64,000 nt of DNA from Clavelina lepadiformis. Taxonomy: Eukaryota > Chordata > Ascidiacea > Aplousobranchia > Clavelinidae. Shown in pieces: positions 1 to 10,309 of this stretch. A model generated the notes under the pieces. The model was not told the DNA's origin. It saw only the letters and a program-made list of their open reading frames with translations, and did not search any database. A program made the translations under genes and the position numbers. The stretch spans positions 1,612,001 to 1,676,000 of the forward strand of contig NC_135244.1 in assembly GCF_947623445.1 (NCBI RefSeq), given 5' to 3'. Numbering within the stretch: the first letter of the stretch is position 1; every line of letters begins with the position of its first letter.

Positions 1-395
1 GACCCTACGGGTTTTTCACCTTTATTCATAGATTTCCTATTGTTACATGCATTTTCCCGGTCTAGACGAGTTGTTTGATGAGATTATGAAACAATGCGTT
101 GTAGCCTATCTCATGTTGTAACAATGGACTCATTGCAATAACAATGGACACTTTAGTTAAGTAAATTGTCAGATTGAAGCTGTACGTCAAACAAATATTT
201 ACTTTACATATCATATACTACCATCAACTTAAACACAATAATTCAGCACTTGCACGGTCAATTTACCTCCCGGTCAATTTTCATTCCGGTCAGTCTGTTC
301 CCGGTCAGTTTGTTCGCGGTCAGTTTACGTGACGTTCAGTTGTCCCCGGTGAGTTTGTTCGCGGTCATTTTCCCGCGGTCATATGTCGTGGAACC
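1..395. mobile_element. MULE family B element, right part only
   Basis: The first ~180 bases match 1678-1865 almost exactly. The end at 391-395 (GGAACC) has the same terminal sequence as the complete family B element at 1375-2046. Bases 258-395 are a subterminal run of degenerate repeats of the type CGGTCAATTTAC / CGGTCAGTTTGTTC, the reverse of the arm motif AAATTGACCG. The left end lies outside the window, so its target duplication cannot be checked. It keeps an internal stretch (about 188-250) that the copy at 1375-2046 lacks but the copy at 48155-48914 has. Confidence 0.75.
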
Positions 396-561
396 GTATA
401 TTTTAATGAACAACTTGATTACGTCTGTTTTAGAGCGTTGCCTTGCCAAGCGTTATATCACGTGACACACAGTTTCTTGTCTAATCGTTCATGCGTGTCT
501 ATTTTGCGTAATTTATAACCAGTTGTAAAATGCGTTTCATTATAATATACGAGGGTTCCAG

Positions 562-868
562 GTCGATTCAACCCCGGACGATTCAACCCGCGGACGATTC
601 AACCCAGGACGATTCAATCCACGGACGGTTCAACCCGCGGACGATTCAACCCGCGGACGATTCAACCCGCGGACCTTTCAACCCCGGACGATTCAACCCA
701 GGACGATTCAACCCACGGACCTTTCAACCCACGGACGATTCAACCCAGGACTTTTCAACCCCGGACTATTCAACCCACGGACCTTTCAACCCCGGACTTT
801 TCAACCCAGGGCGATTCAACCCAGGACCATTCAACCCAGGACGATTCAACCCACGGACCTTTCACGTA
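562..868 (+). repeat. Tandem 15-16 bp array, left arm of MULE A
   Basis: About twenty head-to-tail copies of GGACGATTCAACCC with 1-2 variable linker bases (GC, AC, AG or C). Variants carry GGACCTTTCAACCC or GGACTTTTCAACCC. There is no unique spacer between units, so it is not a CRISPR-like array. The 116-aa reading frame through it is repeat translation, not a gene. Confidence 0.9.
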
Positions 869-1374
869 CTATTGGCTTAGGTTATCACCAAGTTACTTTG
901 TAGCCAATATTATGTAAGCTAAATAAAGCTAATATGTAGGCCTAAGCTAATATAAAGCTTTTTGTGTTTCCTTTTTTTTCTTTTACCACTTCTTGTTAGC
1001 ATTGGTTGTACATCAAAACACTTATTGTTTTCTGCTTTCCAGTAAAACCTTGAATATTGTTATTTTGCCCTATACAGTACTTTGCGTACATTTCTGTCTA
1101 CGCCTGCTATTATTTTTTGTATTTACCCGTGTAGATCGGTTATTATATAAAATGTTCTCCTTTTAGCATTAAGTTAACATTTTTGAAGTTTTTGAAAAGA
1201 CAAAATGCTTTCGACCCACGTACGTAAATGTGTGTATTTATTTTTTTGCATGTACACAAATTACAGATATTTTTATAGACACCTGTTTATACATCGATTA
1301 ATTAGAAAGAAAGTTGTTTTATTTACAGGCAAGCTTAAGAACATGAACCTGAACACAAACACAGCACGTATAAA

Positions 1375-2046
1375 GGGATCACGACATATGGCCGTGAACA
1401 AACTCGCCAGCGACGACTGGTTGTGGACAACTGACCGGCAACAAATTGGCCGGCGATCAAATTAACCGTGACGTAAACTGGCCGGCGATAAAATTAACCG
1501 TCGATAAATTGGCCGGCGATCAAATTAACCGGCGACAAATTGGCCGTCAAAAGGTCAAAATTCTAATTCACTATCTAGTATTCTAGTCGCTATCTAGTCA
1601 CTATCCAATTTAGTATGTGTATTGCAGTCAAGGTTGCCACTCGTAGAGTTTTTTGGCCCCTTGTAGGGTGTAGGGTGACCCTACGGGTTTTTCACCTTTA
1701 TTCATAGATTTCCTATTGTTACATGCATTTTCCCGGTCTAGACGAGTTGTTTGATGAGATTATGAAACAATGTGTTGTAGCCTATCTCATGTAGTAACAA
1801 TGGACTCATTGCAATAACAATGGACACTTTAGTTAAGTAAATTGTCAGATTGAAGCTGTACGTCAGGACTCCCACGGTCAATTTACCTCCCGGTCAATTT
1901 TCATTCCGGTAAGTCTGTTCCCGGTTAGTTTGTTCGCGGTCAATTTACATCACAGTCAGTTTGTTCGCGGTCAATTTACGTCACGTTCAGTTGACCCCGG
2001 TGAGTTTGCTCGCGGTCATTTTCCCGCGGCCATATGTCGTGGAACC
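1375..2046. mobile_element. MULE family B, non-autonomous, nested in MULE A
   Basis: The 9-bp duplication ACGTATAAA flanks the element (1366-1374 and 2047-2055). Inverted ends read GGGATCACGACATATGGCCG and GGTTCCACGACATATGGCCG, differing only at bases 3-6. Each arm holds degenerate repeats around the core AAATTRACCG / GGCCGGCGATCAAATT. No transposase reading frame is present. It lies wholly inside the MULE A element and is therefore younger than it. Confidence 0.88.
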
Positions 2047-2092
2047 ACGTATAAAACACAAAGCTGAAAAGGGTACTACAAACGGTAATTAA

Positions 2093-2590
2093 TTAGCACA
2101 TATGAGCGATTGCACGCAGATACATCAATTTATCTGGCTCATTTGCATAAGTGCAAACCTTTGCCGAAAGTCTGTGAGCCAGGTGCGTGTATTTGCTTCG
2201 TGGTTGGTCCAAATTAACAACTGCTGCGTTTTGAGCACCGAGCCGTTGTATCGCGATATCGCGTTTTATACCGTCCAGAAATGACCAAATGTTCGGATGA
2301 GAACACAGAAATAGTGATTTGAGGGCATTGTGAAACCCTTCTGTGCAATTTGTTGTTTTGGGCTCGCAAAGTATCGCGTCGTCGTAATGATTCCACAACG
2401 AAGGGGGAAATCTAGCCTGTCGTTGCTGGCGTCCTGTTCTTGAACCACGGATATATTTGCTTTCAAAGTAAACTAAAAGATCGTTGCAGGCTACCTCGTC
2501 TGGAAATGTGCTGGCAAGTTGTTCAAAAATACTCTCCAGGTCAGCGACTGCAACAAAAGACAATGCAGACAGCGACTTCACTAACATTTG
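2093..2590 (-). pseudogene. MULE transposase, C-terminal fragment
   Basis: The minus-strand frame contains FPPSLWNHYDD, TTNCTEGFHNALKS and CSHPNIWSFLDGIKRD, then ends YLRAIAHMC and a stop. This is the usual C-terminal layout of animal MULE transposases (WN-Y, T-N-EGFH, HPN-W-F, YLRGIAHN). Upstream the frame runs into the tandem-repeat arm, so the catalytic DDE core and zinc finger are absent. It is not a functional transposase. Confidence 0.8.
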
Positions 2591-2596
2591 GAAGAT

Positions 2597-2931
2597 GCTG
2601 TCGTGGGTTGAAAGGTCCGTGGGTTGAATCGTCCTGGGTTGAATCGTCCGGGGTTGAATCATCCGCGGGTTGAATAGTCCGGGGTTGAATCGTCCTGGGT
2701 TGAATCGTCCGTGGGTTGAAAGGTCCGCGGGTTGAATCGTCCGGGGTTGAATCGTCCGGGGTTGAATCGTCCGCGGGTTGAATCGTCCGCGGGTTGAAAG
2801 GTCCGCGGGTTGAATCGTCCGCGGGTTGAATCGTCCGTGGGTTGAATCGTCCGCGGGTTGAATGGTCCTGGGTTGAATCGTCCGTGGGTTGAATCGTCCG
2901 GGGTTGAATCGTCCGTGGGTTGAATCGTCCG
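2597..2931 (-). repeat. Tandem 15-16 bp array, right arm of MULE A
   Basis: About twenty copies of GGGTTGAATCGTCC, the exact reverse complement of the left-arm unit at 562-868. The two arms could pair as a long imperfect stem around the central ~1.7 kb. Confidence 0.9.
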
Positions 2932-2946
2932 ACCACCATATACGAG

Positions 2947-4019
2947 TACTAAAGTCAAGCAAGTAGCATGGATGCTTATATGTTGTATCTGTGCCAATGT
3001 TTTGTCTAAGTGTGATTGCTGAAAGAAACTTTAATATAATCAGAATATACAGTTGTCATTCCTGTGTAAACATTGCTGAAGAATATTAAAGTTCAGTGTC
3101 AAGTTAGACAACATTATTGTTGGCTTGCAAATGCAACCAGGACTTTGGTCCTGCAATATAGCAGTAGAGGACAAATCATTATAATATTGATCACTGCTAA
3201 TTGGAGCCTGCAAACAGAAAATAAACTATCAAAATGAACAATTAAATCTGTGGGTGATAAAAGCAGACAACGACCTTGAGACTCATCGTTATCACCCGCA
3301 ATAAACAATTCGACAAGCAAATCATTGTAGTGGATTGGGTCAACCTGTCAAGTTCAACTACCATATACCCACATTCCATTACAGAATGTTACATTTCGCA
3401 GTCGTAACAATTGGAAAAGGGTAAAGGAAAGATTGTAAACATTACAACAGTATATATATGGCACACCAGTTCAAGCGAGGTAATTTATCTGACGTCATCA
3501 AGTAGAATTCGAGTTTGGTCAACAAGTGAATCACAAGATTTTACAAAACACCCATGACTCGTGACGTACCGTCACACACTGAAGGCGCAATTCTTTATTT
3601 ATTATAAATTGACGTGAGCATAAAAACGTTTGGCGCGCACGTTGCCTAACCTCCTGCGTGCAAGTGCCAGAATTTCATGAGAGAGTTAAAGAGATTGCAA
3701 AAAGCTGGCTAATGTAATTTGAACCTGGAGCGGATATATAATTTATTAAGCAAGTTGGAACCGGAACCTGGAACGAAGTACTGTAAGACAAGTGTTTGCA
3801 ACAGCTGTGCATTCAATGCAAACCCAAACCGGTAAAATGAAATTTTGTAAAACCTGAACCGGAGTTACGCCATTTTAAACTGTGGTTTGATACCCCAATT
3901 TAAAGCTTCATCTACTTTTTACTATAAACAGGTAATAACATTAAATTAAAATCAATAATATTACCCGCTGCTGGCAACCTTAGGAGCGACAGGCCCTAAC
4001 TGCTTTGATATAAGTAGCA
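2947..4019. other. Intergenic region, 5' flank of TEX264
   Basis: No supported gene. A short minus-strand frame at 3114-3320 has no recognisable content. The only identifiable item is the LTR-like fragment at about 3380-3576. The promoter of TEX264 should lie in the last few hundred bases, but I see no clear core element. Confidence 0.5.
3380..3576 (-). repeat. LTR fragment, same family as 13680-15162
   Basis: Reverse-complemented, this begins TGTGACGGTACGTCACGAGT and follows the 5' part of the LTRs at 13680 and 14751 through the CTTGTGATTCA, GATGACGTCAGATAAATTAC and TATATACTGTTGTAATGTTT landmarks. It is a degraded partial LTR with no internal region beside it. Confidence 0.65.
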
Positions 4020-5658
4020 ATGGTGGAAAGCTTATTTATTTTAGCACTCATCTTCATACTGCTGATTTCTTTTGTCGCTACGGTGGTGTTCTTGTTATCA
4101 TATCTGGGAATACTCGGCCAAGTAAACGTTACTGTTGGAAAACCGATTATCAAAAACGTATGGATTGCTTATAAGCCTCAAAAAGGACCTTACCAAGATT
4201 GTGGTCCTCATTTCACAGAAGCATGCACACTACGCCCAGATCTACCTTGTATTGCGATTTACTACGATGATCCTGAAACAGTAAGTTCGGCTCGTTGCAA
4301 AATGATTTAAATTAAGAAAAATAGTTAAATGATATATAGGCTGTGTGTATAAGTGATTATAGAGCTTTTGACTTGAAGATACAGTAGTGCTACTTGCCAA
4401 TTTTTATAACAATTTTGCTGTGGTTAAAACCTTTTCGTTTGAAGTTGTTAGCTGAACATGGTCATCTTGTACATGTAAAAACAACGTTCTTACTTTTTAT
4501 CCATAACTTATTTCCTGTACACACTGTTTTCCTGTATTTGGGCATCACCATTTATTTGCTCATGCGGCAGTTGTCGTCAAGGAAAGCAATTGTTTTCATT
4601 GCGTGAGGTAGTTGTGGTTGAGTTTGAGTACTTGGCATGAAACATACTGATGAGCTGTAAATGAGCATATCAACGTTTTTGGCTGGTTTTGTTGATTGTC
4701 TTTTGTGACCCTGTGGATATTATGATCAAAATAGCCTGAGCTGACCAGACCAAAGCAAACCATTACAACTGCACACTCATACTGCAGCATACATTCTAGC
4801 TGTCCTTCTTTGTTTAAAGTGATTTTAATTTCATCTCAGGTTCCAAAAGAAGATCTGCGTTACATAGTCGGACTTATCCTAAGTGAGGTTGAGAAACCTC
4901 CAGAGGATCTTGTCAGTCTTGTAACAAATTACGGTTTTCGCATCGCCGAACTACCTGCGATAGATTATGCTGTGAAAGCAGAATTTCCATTTGTGATAGG
5001 CTTGTGTGGTGTTATTGGAGCGTGGAAGGTCTATCCAGCTTTGGGCACGTATATCACAGTATGACAATGTTGGACTATTTTTTCGTTATGAGATTGTTTT
5101 CTGTTAGATTATGTTATTAACTATTTCAGAATGAAATTTTAGCGAGATCATTTTATTTTAAAGGAGCGAAAACTTTCTGCTCATCCTTTCTTGGAGATTT
5201 ATATTAAAAATAAAATCCACTACATGGGACCTCTCAGCAAGCAAAGTGATTTTTTTGTCCCGGAAGTGAAATACAACGTTTATAAATCTGATGATTCCAT
5301 CACAAGGTAAAAGTTGGACATTCAAAATATATCTTCAATGCTCTTGTAACTTCTTCATCACAAAAACACTTACCGTTGAGCTGCAATCCACGTATTTATT
5401 TTAGTATCTGCACCTGTATGGCCATTGACCATGGATTAATACATTGTTGTCTTGTTGAGTAAGCTTTTAGCAACTTTCCATACCATATTAGTACGCATTA
5501 TATACCATATTTGGTCTTTTTATATGATATTGATGTGACAATGAAATTTTGTTTTCAGGTCACCAGGAGTTGGTGCAGAGTTACGAGAGGATTCTTCTGA
5601 CGATGATCAGGAAAGTCAGACAACTTCCTCATCGTTTGAAGATTTAGCATCGGAATAA
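4020..5658 (+). CDS. TEX264: TEX264-like ER-phagy receptor
   Basis: Four exons, 4020-4280, 4840-5058, 5164-5306 and 5559-5658, join in frame with GT-AG introns to give about 240 aa. Residues 5-30 form an N-terminal membrane segment. The GyrI-like domain follows, with ..KNVWIAYKPQKGPYQDCG, FTEAC, AIYYDDPE, PALGTYI, ERKLSAHPFLEIY and DFFVPE, all of which track vertebrate TEX264 in order. The tail is acidic and serine-rich and ends SSSFEDLASE; FEDL matches the F-x-x-L LC3-interacting motif of human TEX264 (SFEEL). TEX264 is an ER membrane protein that links ER to autophagosomes and also assists p97 at DNA-protein crosslinks. The tail is shorter than the human one. The start is the first ATG, directly before the membrane segment. 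Confidence 0.9.
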
Positions 5659-6642
5659 TGAACGACTTTTCACATTGTGTATATTAAACTTCTGCTGTGC
5701 TGGCATGCTTGCTTTTTGCAAGGCTGAGATTTATTTAAGTGTAATGAAGATTTTATTGAATGAGCGCTAAGGTACATACTAGTATAAATCTGCTAAGATT
5801 TGTTTTAGTGCAAACTGATATGTTTGGTTTCATTCTTTTACACATTGGTGCTGTACAGCTTCGGACTGTAGTTTTTCAAATTGTTTTACAATCTTGTGGA
5901 GAATCATAAATGAATAAGTTCTGAAAAAGACTTATGAGCAGCTAATCATTTCTGGTTACTGTGAAAACCTCTGCAATGCTGTTAACAGTGTACTACGATA
6001 AACATTGTGATATGCTTCACTACTTCTTGGTAGTATACATCACGTGTCAAGGAAAATTTCATGTTTATATCATGCACAAGTGTTCAGTGTTTATTGCATG
6101 GTATGTGGTGGCAATATTATCATTATTTCAGCTTTTGTCAATTTTGTTATTCCACGACCCTCATCACTTTGCTTTTACTGCTAGTTTTCCCTCCTTTGAA
6201 GTTTTTACTTATGTTGGTGGCTTAACATACATGTTGCAGTTTCAACTGTTATTCTGTTTCAATAAACTGGCATGATGTAACGCTAAAAACTACTAGACTA
6301 GAGTTAGACAGGAAATTAAGTGCATATTCTAATTTGCTACCAAACAGTAAAAGTGATGTGACAAAATCAAATTTACACAAATAAGAAACATATGAAGATG
6401 ATGAGGTAAAATACCTAGCTATATGAAGTTCAAATTTAATGAGAAAGGGGCTTTCAGCCTGCTGATAGTAGTTCTTATGCTTTCCAACCTTTTCCTGGCT
6501 GTGGATGCCCTAGCTCAAACAATTCCTCTTTCGCGGAACCTCAACTTTAAAATTGGTACTTAATAGATTATCCATGAGGAATTAAAACATAACTCATACA
6601 TCCATTGCGCTACCTTTGGACCCCAGGTTTGGAACTACTGAA
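5659..6642. other. 3' flanks of TEX264 and XRCC4 (convergent)
   Basis: An AATAAA poly(A) signal lies at about 6260, in the sense of TEX264, which would give a 3' UTR of roughly 600 bases. The frame at 5961-6275 is low-complexity UTR translation. Nothing else is recognisable before the XRCC4 stop codon at 6643. Confidence 0.5.
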
Positions 6643-7813
6643 TCAAGCATTTTCAAGCAGGTCGTTCACATCTATTGTTGAATCTGAAGAGAAAGTTGTG
6701 TCTGGATCTGGAACCATGTCGGCAGTGGGTGATTTGTTTGTAACCTTAACTGGAGATACTTTCAGATTTAAAGGTTTAGTTGTCCGTCTTCTTTTTTCCA
6801 AAATTGGAACAATCTCCAAGCTATTGTCTTCGTCTGATTGTTTCACCGCGGTTCTTTCTATCTCTATTGTTTTGCTGCACGTAGCTTTGTCTTCATTTGG
6901 AACAATATCTGTGTTTCCCCCCTTCACTTTATCTTCCAGTTGTTTTATAACAACTCTATCCTCATCAATTTGTCGTTTTAGAGCTCGTATCTTGCTCTTC
7001 TTTTCATTAATTACCAGAACAAATTTCGACATAAGTTCAACTTCCAGACCCTCCTTCAATTCACAACATTTTTCCAGTTCCTTTACTGCGTTCAAGTATT
7101 TACCTTCAAGTTCCAAGCGGGCTTTATTGCTTTCCATTTTGTCAGTGTTCAGTGAAAGCAAGTTGGCATTGCACAAAGTTAACATCTTTTGCATAGCTTT
7201 CACCTGGTCTGTTGACTTCTTTGCACTGATGGTGCCCAAGCAGTATTTCACATCATCTTGCACTCTTTTCCACTCTAGCAGGAGCTTGTTCCCTTCGCTT
7301 TCTTTAATGCCATATTCAAATTCCTTGTAAAACATAGAACATAAGGACAGTTTAGCAGTTAGTGGTTTTAGTAACCACTTTTGAGTCAAGTGCAGAACCA
7401 CAGGATACATTTGTATACTAGGCCCGAGCTACGCAAATTGTGACGTCATTTGGTTGTGCACTTTTGCACTAGATACCCAGTTTTTTTGCAAACAATTAGT
7501 TTTGACCACAGGTTTCATGTAGCATGAACAGGTACAGTAAATACATTGCCTATTTCCACTATACGTATGTTATATTTCGTACCTGACACCGTTCACATCC
7601 CGTTAAAGCTTTTTTCATCAGCTCATAGTAATCGTCATAATTCATTTCTGTTTCAAGAGCTGACAATTCGATTTCTTTTTGGTCCATCTGTCCCTCCCAG
7701 CAACATCTTACGTTAGTTACTAGAATCTTACAGGCTACGTCCTTATCAAACTGTGCTTGAATGAAGTAAGCGTCGGTATTTGCATCTACGCGATGCAGAA
7801 AAACGTCGGACAT
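6643..7813 (-). CDS. XRCC4: XRCC4, non-homologous end-joining scaffold
   Basis: Exon 1 is 7813-7583 (77 codons) and exon 2 is 7323-6643, joined in phase 0 across a 259-bp intron, giving about 303 aa against 334 in human. The head domain spans roughly residues 1-130. The coiled-coil stalk follows, with LMSKFVLVINEKKSKIRALK matching the highly conserved human LYKRFILVLNEKKTKIRSL segment. The tail holds a basic stretch EKRRRTTK and ends in an acidic SSDSTIDVNDLLENA. XRCC4 binds DNA ligase IV and XLF in the nucleus to seal double-strand breaks. The exon junction reproduces the family alignment (..CERCQ / EFEYGIKES with human VYTFNFSKES). The intron carries a short MITE. The plus-strand frame over exon 2 is a shadow. 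Confidence 0.9.
7385..7476 (-). repeat. Short MITE copy in XRCC4 intron
   Basis: Inverted ends of the type GTCTASTGCAGAAGTGCAMAACCA enclose a core with AAATGACGTCACAATTTG and TGTATACAAATG. It is the same family as 8204-8301 and 11829-11924. No clear target duplication is visible. Confidence 0.7.
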
Positions 7814-8004
7814 GTCGACGAAACGCTGAAAATATTAGGTTGCTTCAACTTTTTCGACCTTTTTGAGCTCTGTCGGTTTTAATGAGTCATGATTTCTTTA
7901 CGGTTCGTTGATTTCCGCAAGGACGGCTAAATATGCTGAGTAATAGATTTAACTTCCAATTTTGTGTGAAGGTCGTAAAGAAGTTTTATCTAAATTTTGC
8001 AAAA
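7814..8004. promoter_or_regulatory. Bidirectional promoter region XRCC4 / PRDX3
   Basis: Only 191 bases separate the divergent start codons of XRCC4 (7813, minus) and PRDX3 (8005, plus). I see no obvious TATA box. The shared use is inferred from spacing alone. Confidence 0.6.
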
Positions 8005-10115
8005 ATGTCGTTGTTAAGAAGTTTTTTGTCAAGAGGAATACCAAAGTACGCGGTATGTGATTATTTTTATGCAATACATTGATCGTATTTGTAGACGTGT
8101 TCAGTTATAATCGTGAACAATAAAGGTTTGTGAAGATTTAGGCTAGCCTGCTGGTAAAATCTTTTTGTTAATTATTATCATGCTTTACCCTAAGTTGAAA
8201 CGAGTCTAGCGCAGAAATGCACAACCAAATGACGTCGCAAATTGGGTTGCATGGGCCTTGTATACAAATGCATCACGTGGTTTTGCACTTCTGCAGTAGA
8301 CCCACTAAACTTTTGCAAAACAACACCTTGTGTTTAAAAATCCTGAAATCTGTAATTCATTTAATATGGATTAGGCACAAGTTAAATAAACTTGCACTGC
8401 ATCAGTTTTTCAGTTTCGTTTTTATTCTGTCACGTTTCAGACACCATTTAAAGCTGTGCTTCCATCCAAGAAAATAAGTACGTCAAGTCGATTTCAAGCA
8501 GCGCTGGTGACACAAAAAGCTCCGTCATTTAAAGGAACTGCTGTTGTCAATGGACAGTTCCAGCAAATCACTTCAGATGATTACGCTGGAAAATACATGG
8601 TCCTATTCTTTTATCCTCTTGACTTGTAAGTTTGTCACTGCCGTAAAGTTGTTAATCGCTTGTTGAATAAACTCATTTTGAGATGTAACTATTTTTGTTA
8701 GGTGGCAGCTAAATTTTTAGGATTACTCTTAATCACTGTACAGCTAAAAATTTGCTAAGATGTGATGTATGCTCTTTATTTTGATACGTCGATTGAAGTT
8801 AAAACTGTTTAAGCTAACCTGTTTTGACTGAAAATGTCAATCACTTGTAATGTTAGCAACTTGCATTTCTTGCATGAAGTCAGCAGATGTAACAATAACC
8901 ATACAGTAAGACTGTAGTGCAATGATGCAGCGTGATGGCGATGATGCAGCATAAAATTTGTGTATAAACATGTAGACCAAAATTTTATACAATTGCGACA
9001 AGAACATGTACTGTAGTGATTATATCATTGGGCTTTTATTGGCAGCACATTTGTTTGTCCCACGGAGATAATATCATTCAGTGATAGAGCGGATGAGTTT
9101 AAAGCGATCGATGCAGAAGTTATCGGCGCATCAGTGGATTCCCACTTCAGCCACTTGGCCTGGATCAACACTCCGAGAAAGCAGGGTGGGCTCGGAGAAA
9201 TGAAAATTCCGTTGCTTTCTGACCTGACGAAGAAAATATCCTCTGATTATGGGGTTTTGCTTGAAAGTGCCGGCATTGCATTGAGGTGGAGTTATGTTTA
9301 TATCTTTACCTGAGGTTAAAAATATTTTAATATCAAAATATCCAATTGGAATAAGACTTTGATCCCATTTAGTTAAGTATGGTTAGGATTTGAAAACTTA
9401 CTGTTTTAATAAAAATATTCTGGTCATTTTGAACTTTTAAAGATATTGATATTCATCAGGTATTGATGTAGAAATACGTCTCCATCCAAACATACCATAA
9501 TGTGAAATGACCTAATAATAATGATAATTGCATAATTTGTTTTACATTAGATCTTTATTTTGCTTGTAGGTTGCTTCTGCTAAATAAATGAGCGAACATT
9601 AACATTAGTTGGTAGTTGGCATAATGTTTAGATTGATTATTTTTATGACAAGAAAAAGCGATCATATAAAAAGATGTTGCAGATGTTTTGGGAAGAGCAA
9701 TTGTGCTCCAACCCTAAAAATCTTGTACTTCACTCTGGTTGTAGCATTTTCTTAAAATTATGTCATCAATTCTATTTGTTAATAACAATTCACAACTTGA
9801 CATACAGGGGTCTGTTCATAATAGATGGAAATGGGACAGTTCGTTACGCAGGCATAAATGACCTTCCTGTTGGACGTAATGTAGATGAAGTACTCAGACT
9901 TGTCAAAGCTTTCCAATTCACAGATAAACATGGAGAGGTGTGTCCTGCCAGCTGGACCCCTGGGTCAAAAACGGTAAGGATAATATTGAGTGTTTCTAGC
10001 CCTTACATATTTATGGATTTTGAAATCACATTTTTGTTTAAATTCAAACAAAATTTAATTTCAGATGAAACCAAATGTTGATGGGTCAAAGGAATACTTT
10101 GAATCAGAGAACTGA
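8005..10115 (+). CDS. PRDX3: Mitochondrial 2-Cys peroxiredoxin (PRDX3-like)
   Basis: Exons 8005-8052, 8441-8625, 9046-9285, 9808-9973 and 10065-10115 join in frame to 229 aa. The first ~40 residues ([16 protein letters not shown]..) are basic and Ser-rich, like a mitochondrial presequence. The peroxidatic motif FTFVCPTE is formed across the exon 2/3 junction, [13 protein letters not shown] follows, and the resolving cysteine lies in [12 protein letters not shown]. The C-terminus carries the YF motif (SKEYFES) that makes eukaryotic 2-Cys enzymes sensitive to over-oxidation. It reduces hydrogen peroxide in the matrix using thioredoxin 2. The presequence favours PRDX3 over PRDX1/2/4. An AATAAA lies near 10287. 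Confidence 0.93.
8204..8301 (+). repeat. Short MITE copy in PRDX3 intron 1
   Basis: 98 bp from GTCTAGCGCAGAAATGCACA to the inverse of GTCTACTGCAGAAGTGCAAA; the two ends agree over about 24 bases. The best preserved of the three copies. Confidence 0.75.
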
Positions 10116-10309
10116 TCAACACTCTCAATGCTCATTTCCACTTCTTGCACTCGACACAACATTACCCTTTACTATCATGAGCTTGTATTAACATAATGGA
10201 CGATTTTCCCACTGATTTTGCTCTTGGCAACTCAATTATGTTTAGCATTTACATGTTGCAATGCTAACTTTTATTGCAAAGACAAGAAATAAAAACAGAA
10301 GTGAATCTC

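Larger units (their letters stand above)
554..2937 (-). mobile_element. MULE family A DNA transposon, carrying a nested MULE
   Basis: The element is flanked by a perfect 9-bp duplication ATATACGAG (545-553 and 2938-2946), the length typical of Mutator-like elements. Its ends begin GGTTCCAGGTCGATTCAACC and, inverted, GGTGGTCGGACGATTCAACC. Both arms are long tandem arrays of a 15-16 bp unit, in opposite orientation. Inside lies the C-terminal part of a MULE transposase on the minus strand, and a second MULE (1375-2046) inserted just downstream of its stop codon. Most of the transposase is missing, so this copy is non-autonomous. The assignment to MULE rests on the protein fragment and the 9-bp duplication together. 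Confidence 0.85.

Noticed and set aside
530-880. Array of short repeats resembling CRISPR, and a 116-aa frame through it
   Set aside because: No unique spacers; the units are head to tail and the array is the arm of a MULE. The frame is repeat translation.
2541-2997. Two further repeat-rich minus-strand frames
   Set aside because: They read through the right MULE arm; periodic peptide only.
6605-7330. 241-aa plus-strand frame rich in Ser and Phe
   Set aside because: Antisense shadow of XRCC4 exon 2, which has clear family motifs.
9674-10081. 135-aa frame read as a separate gene
   Set aside because: It is PRDX3 exon 4 with intron read on both sides.
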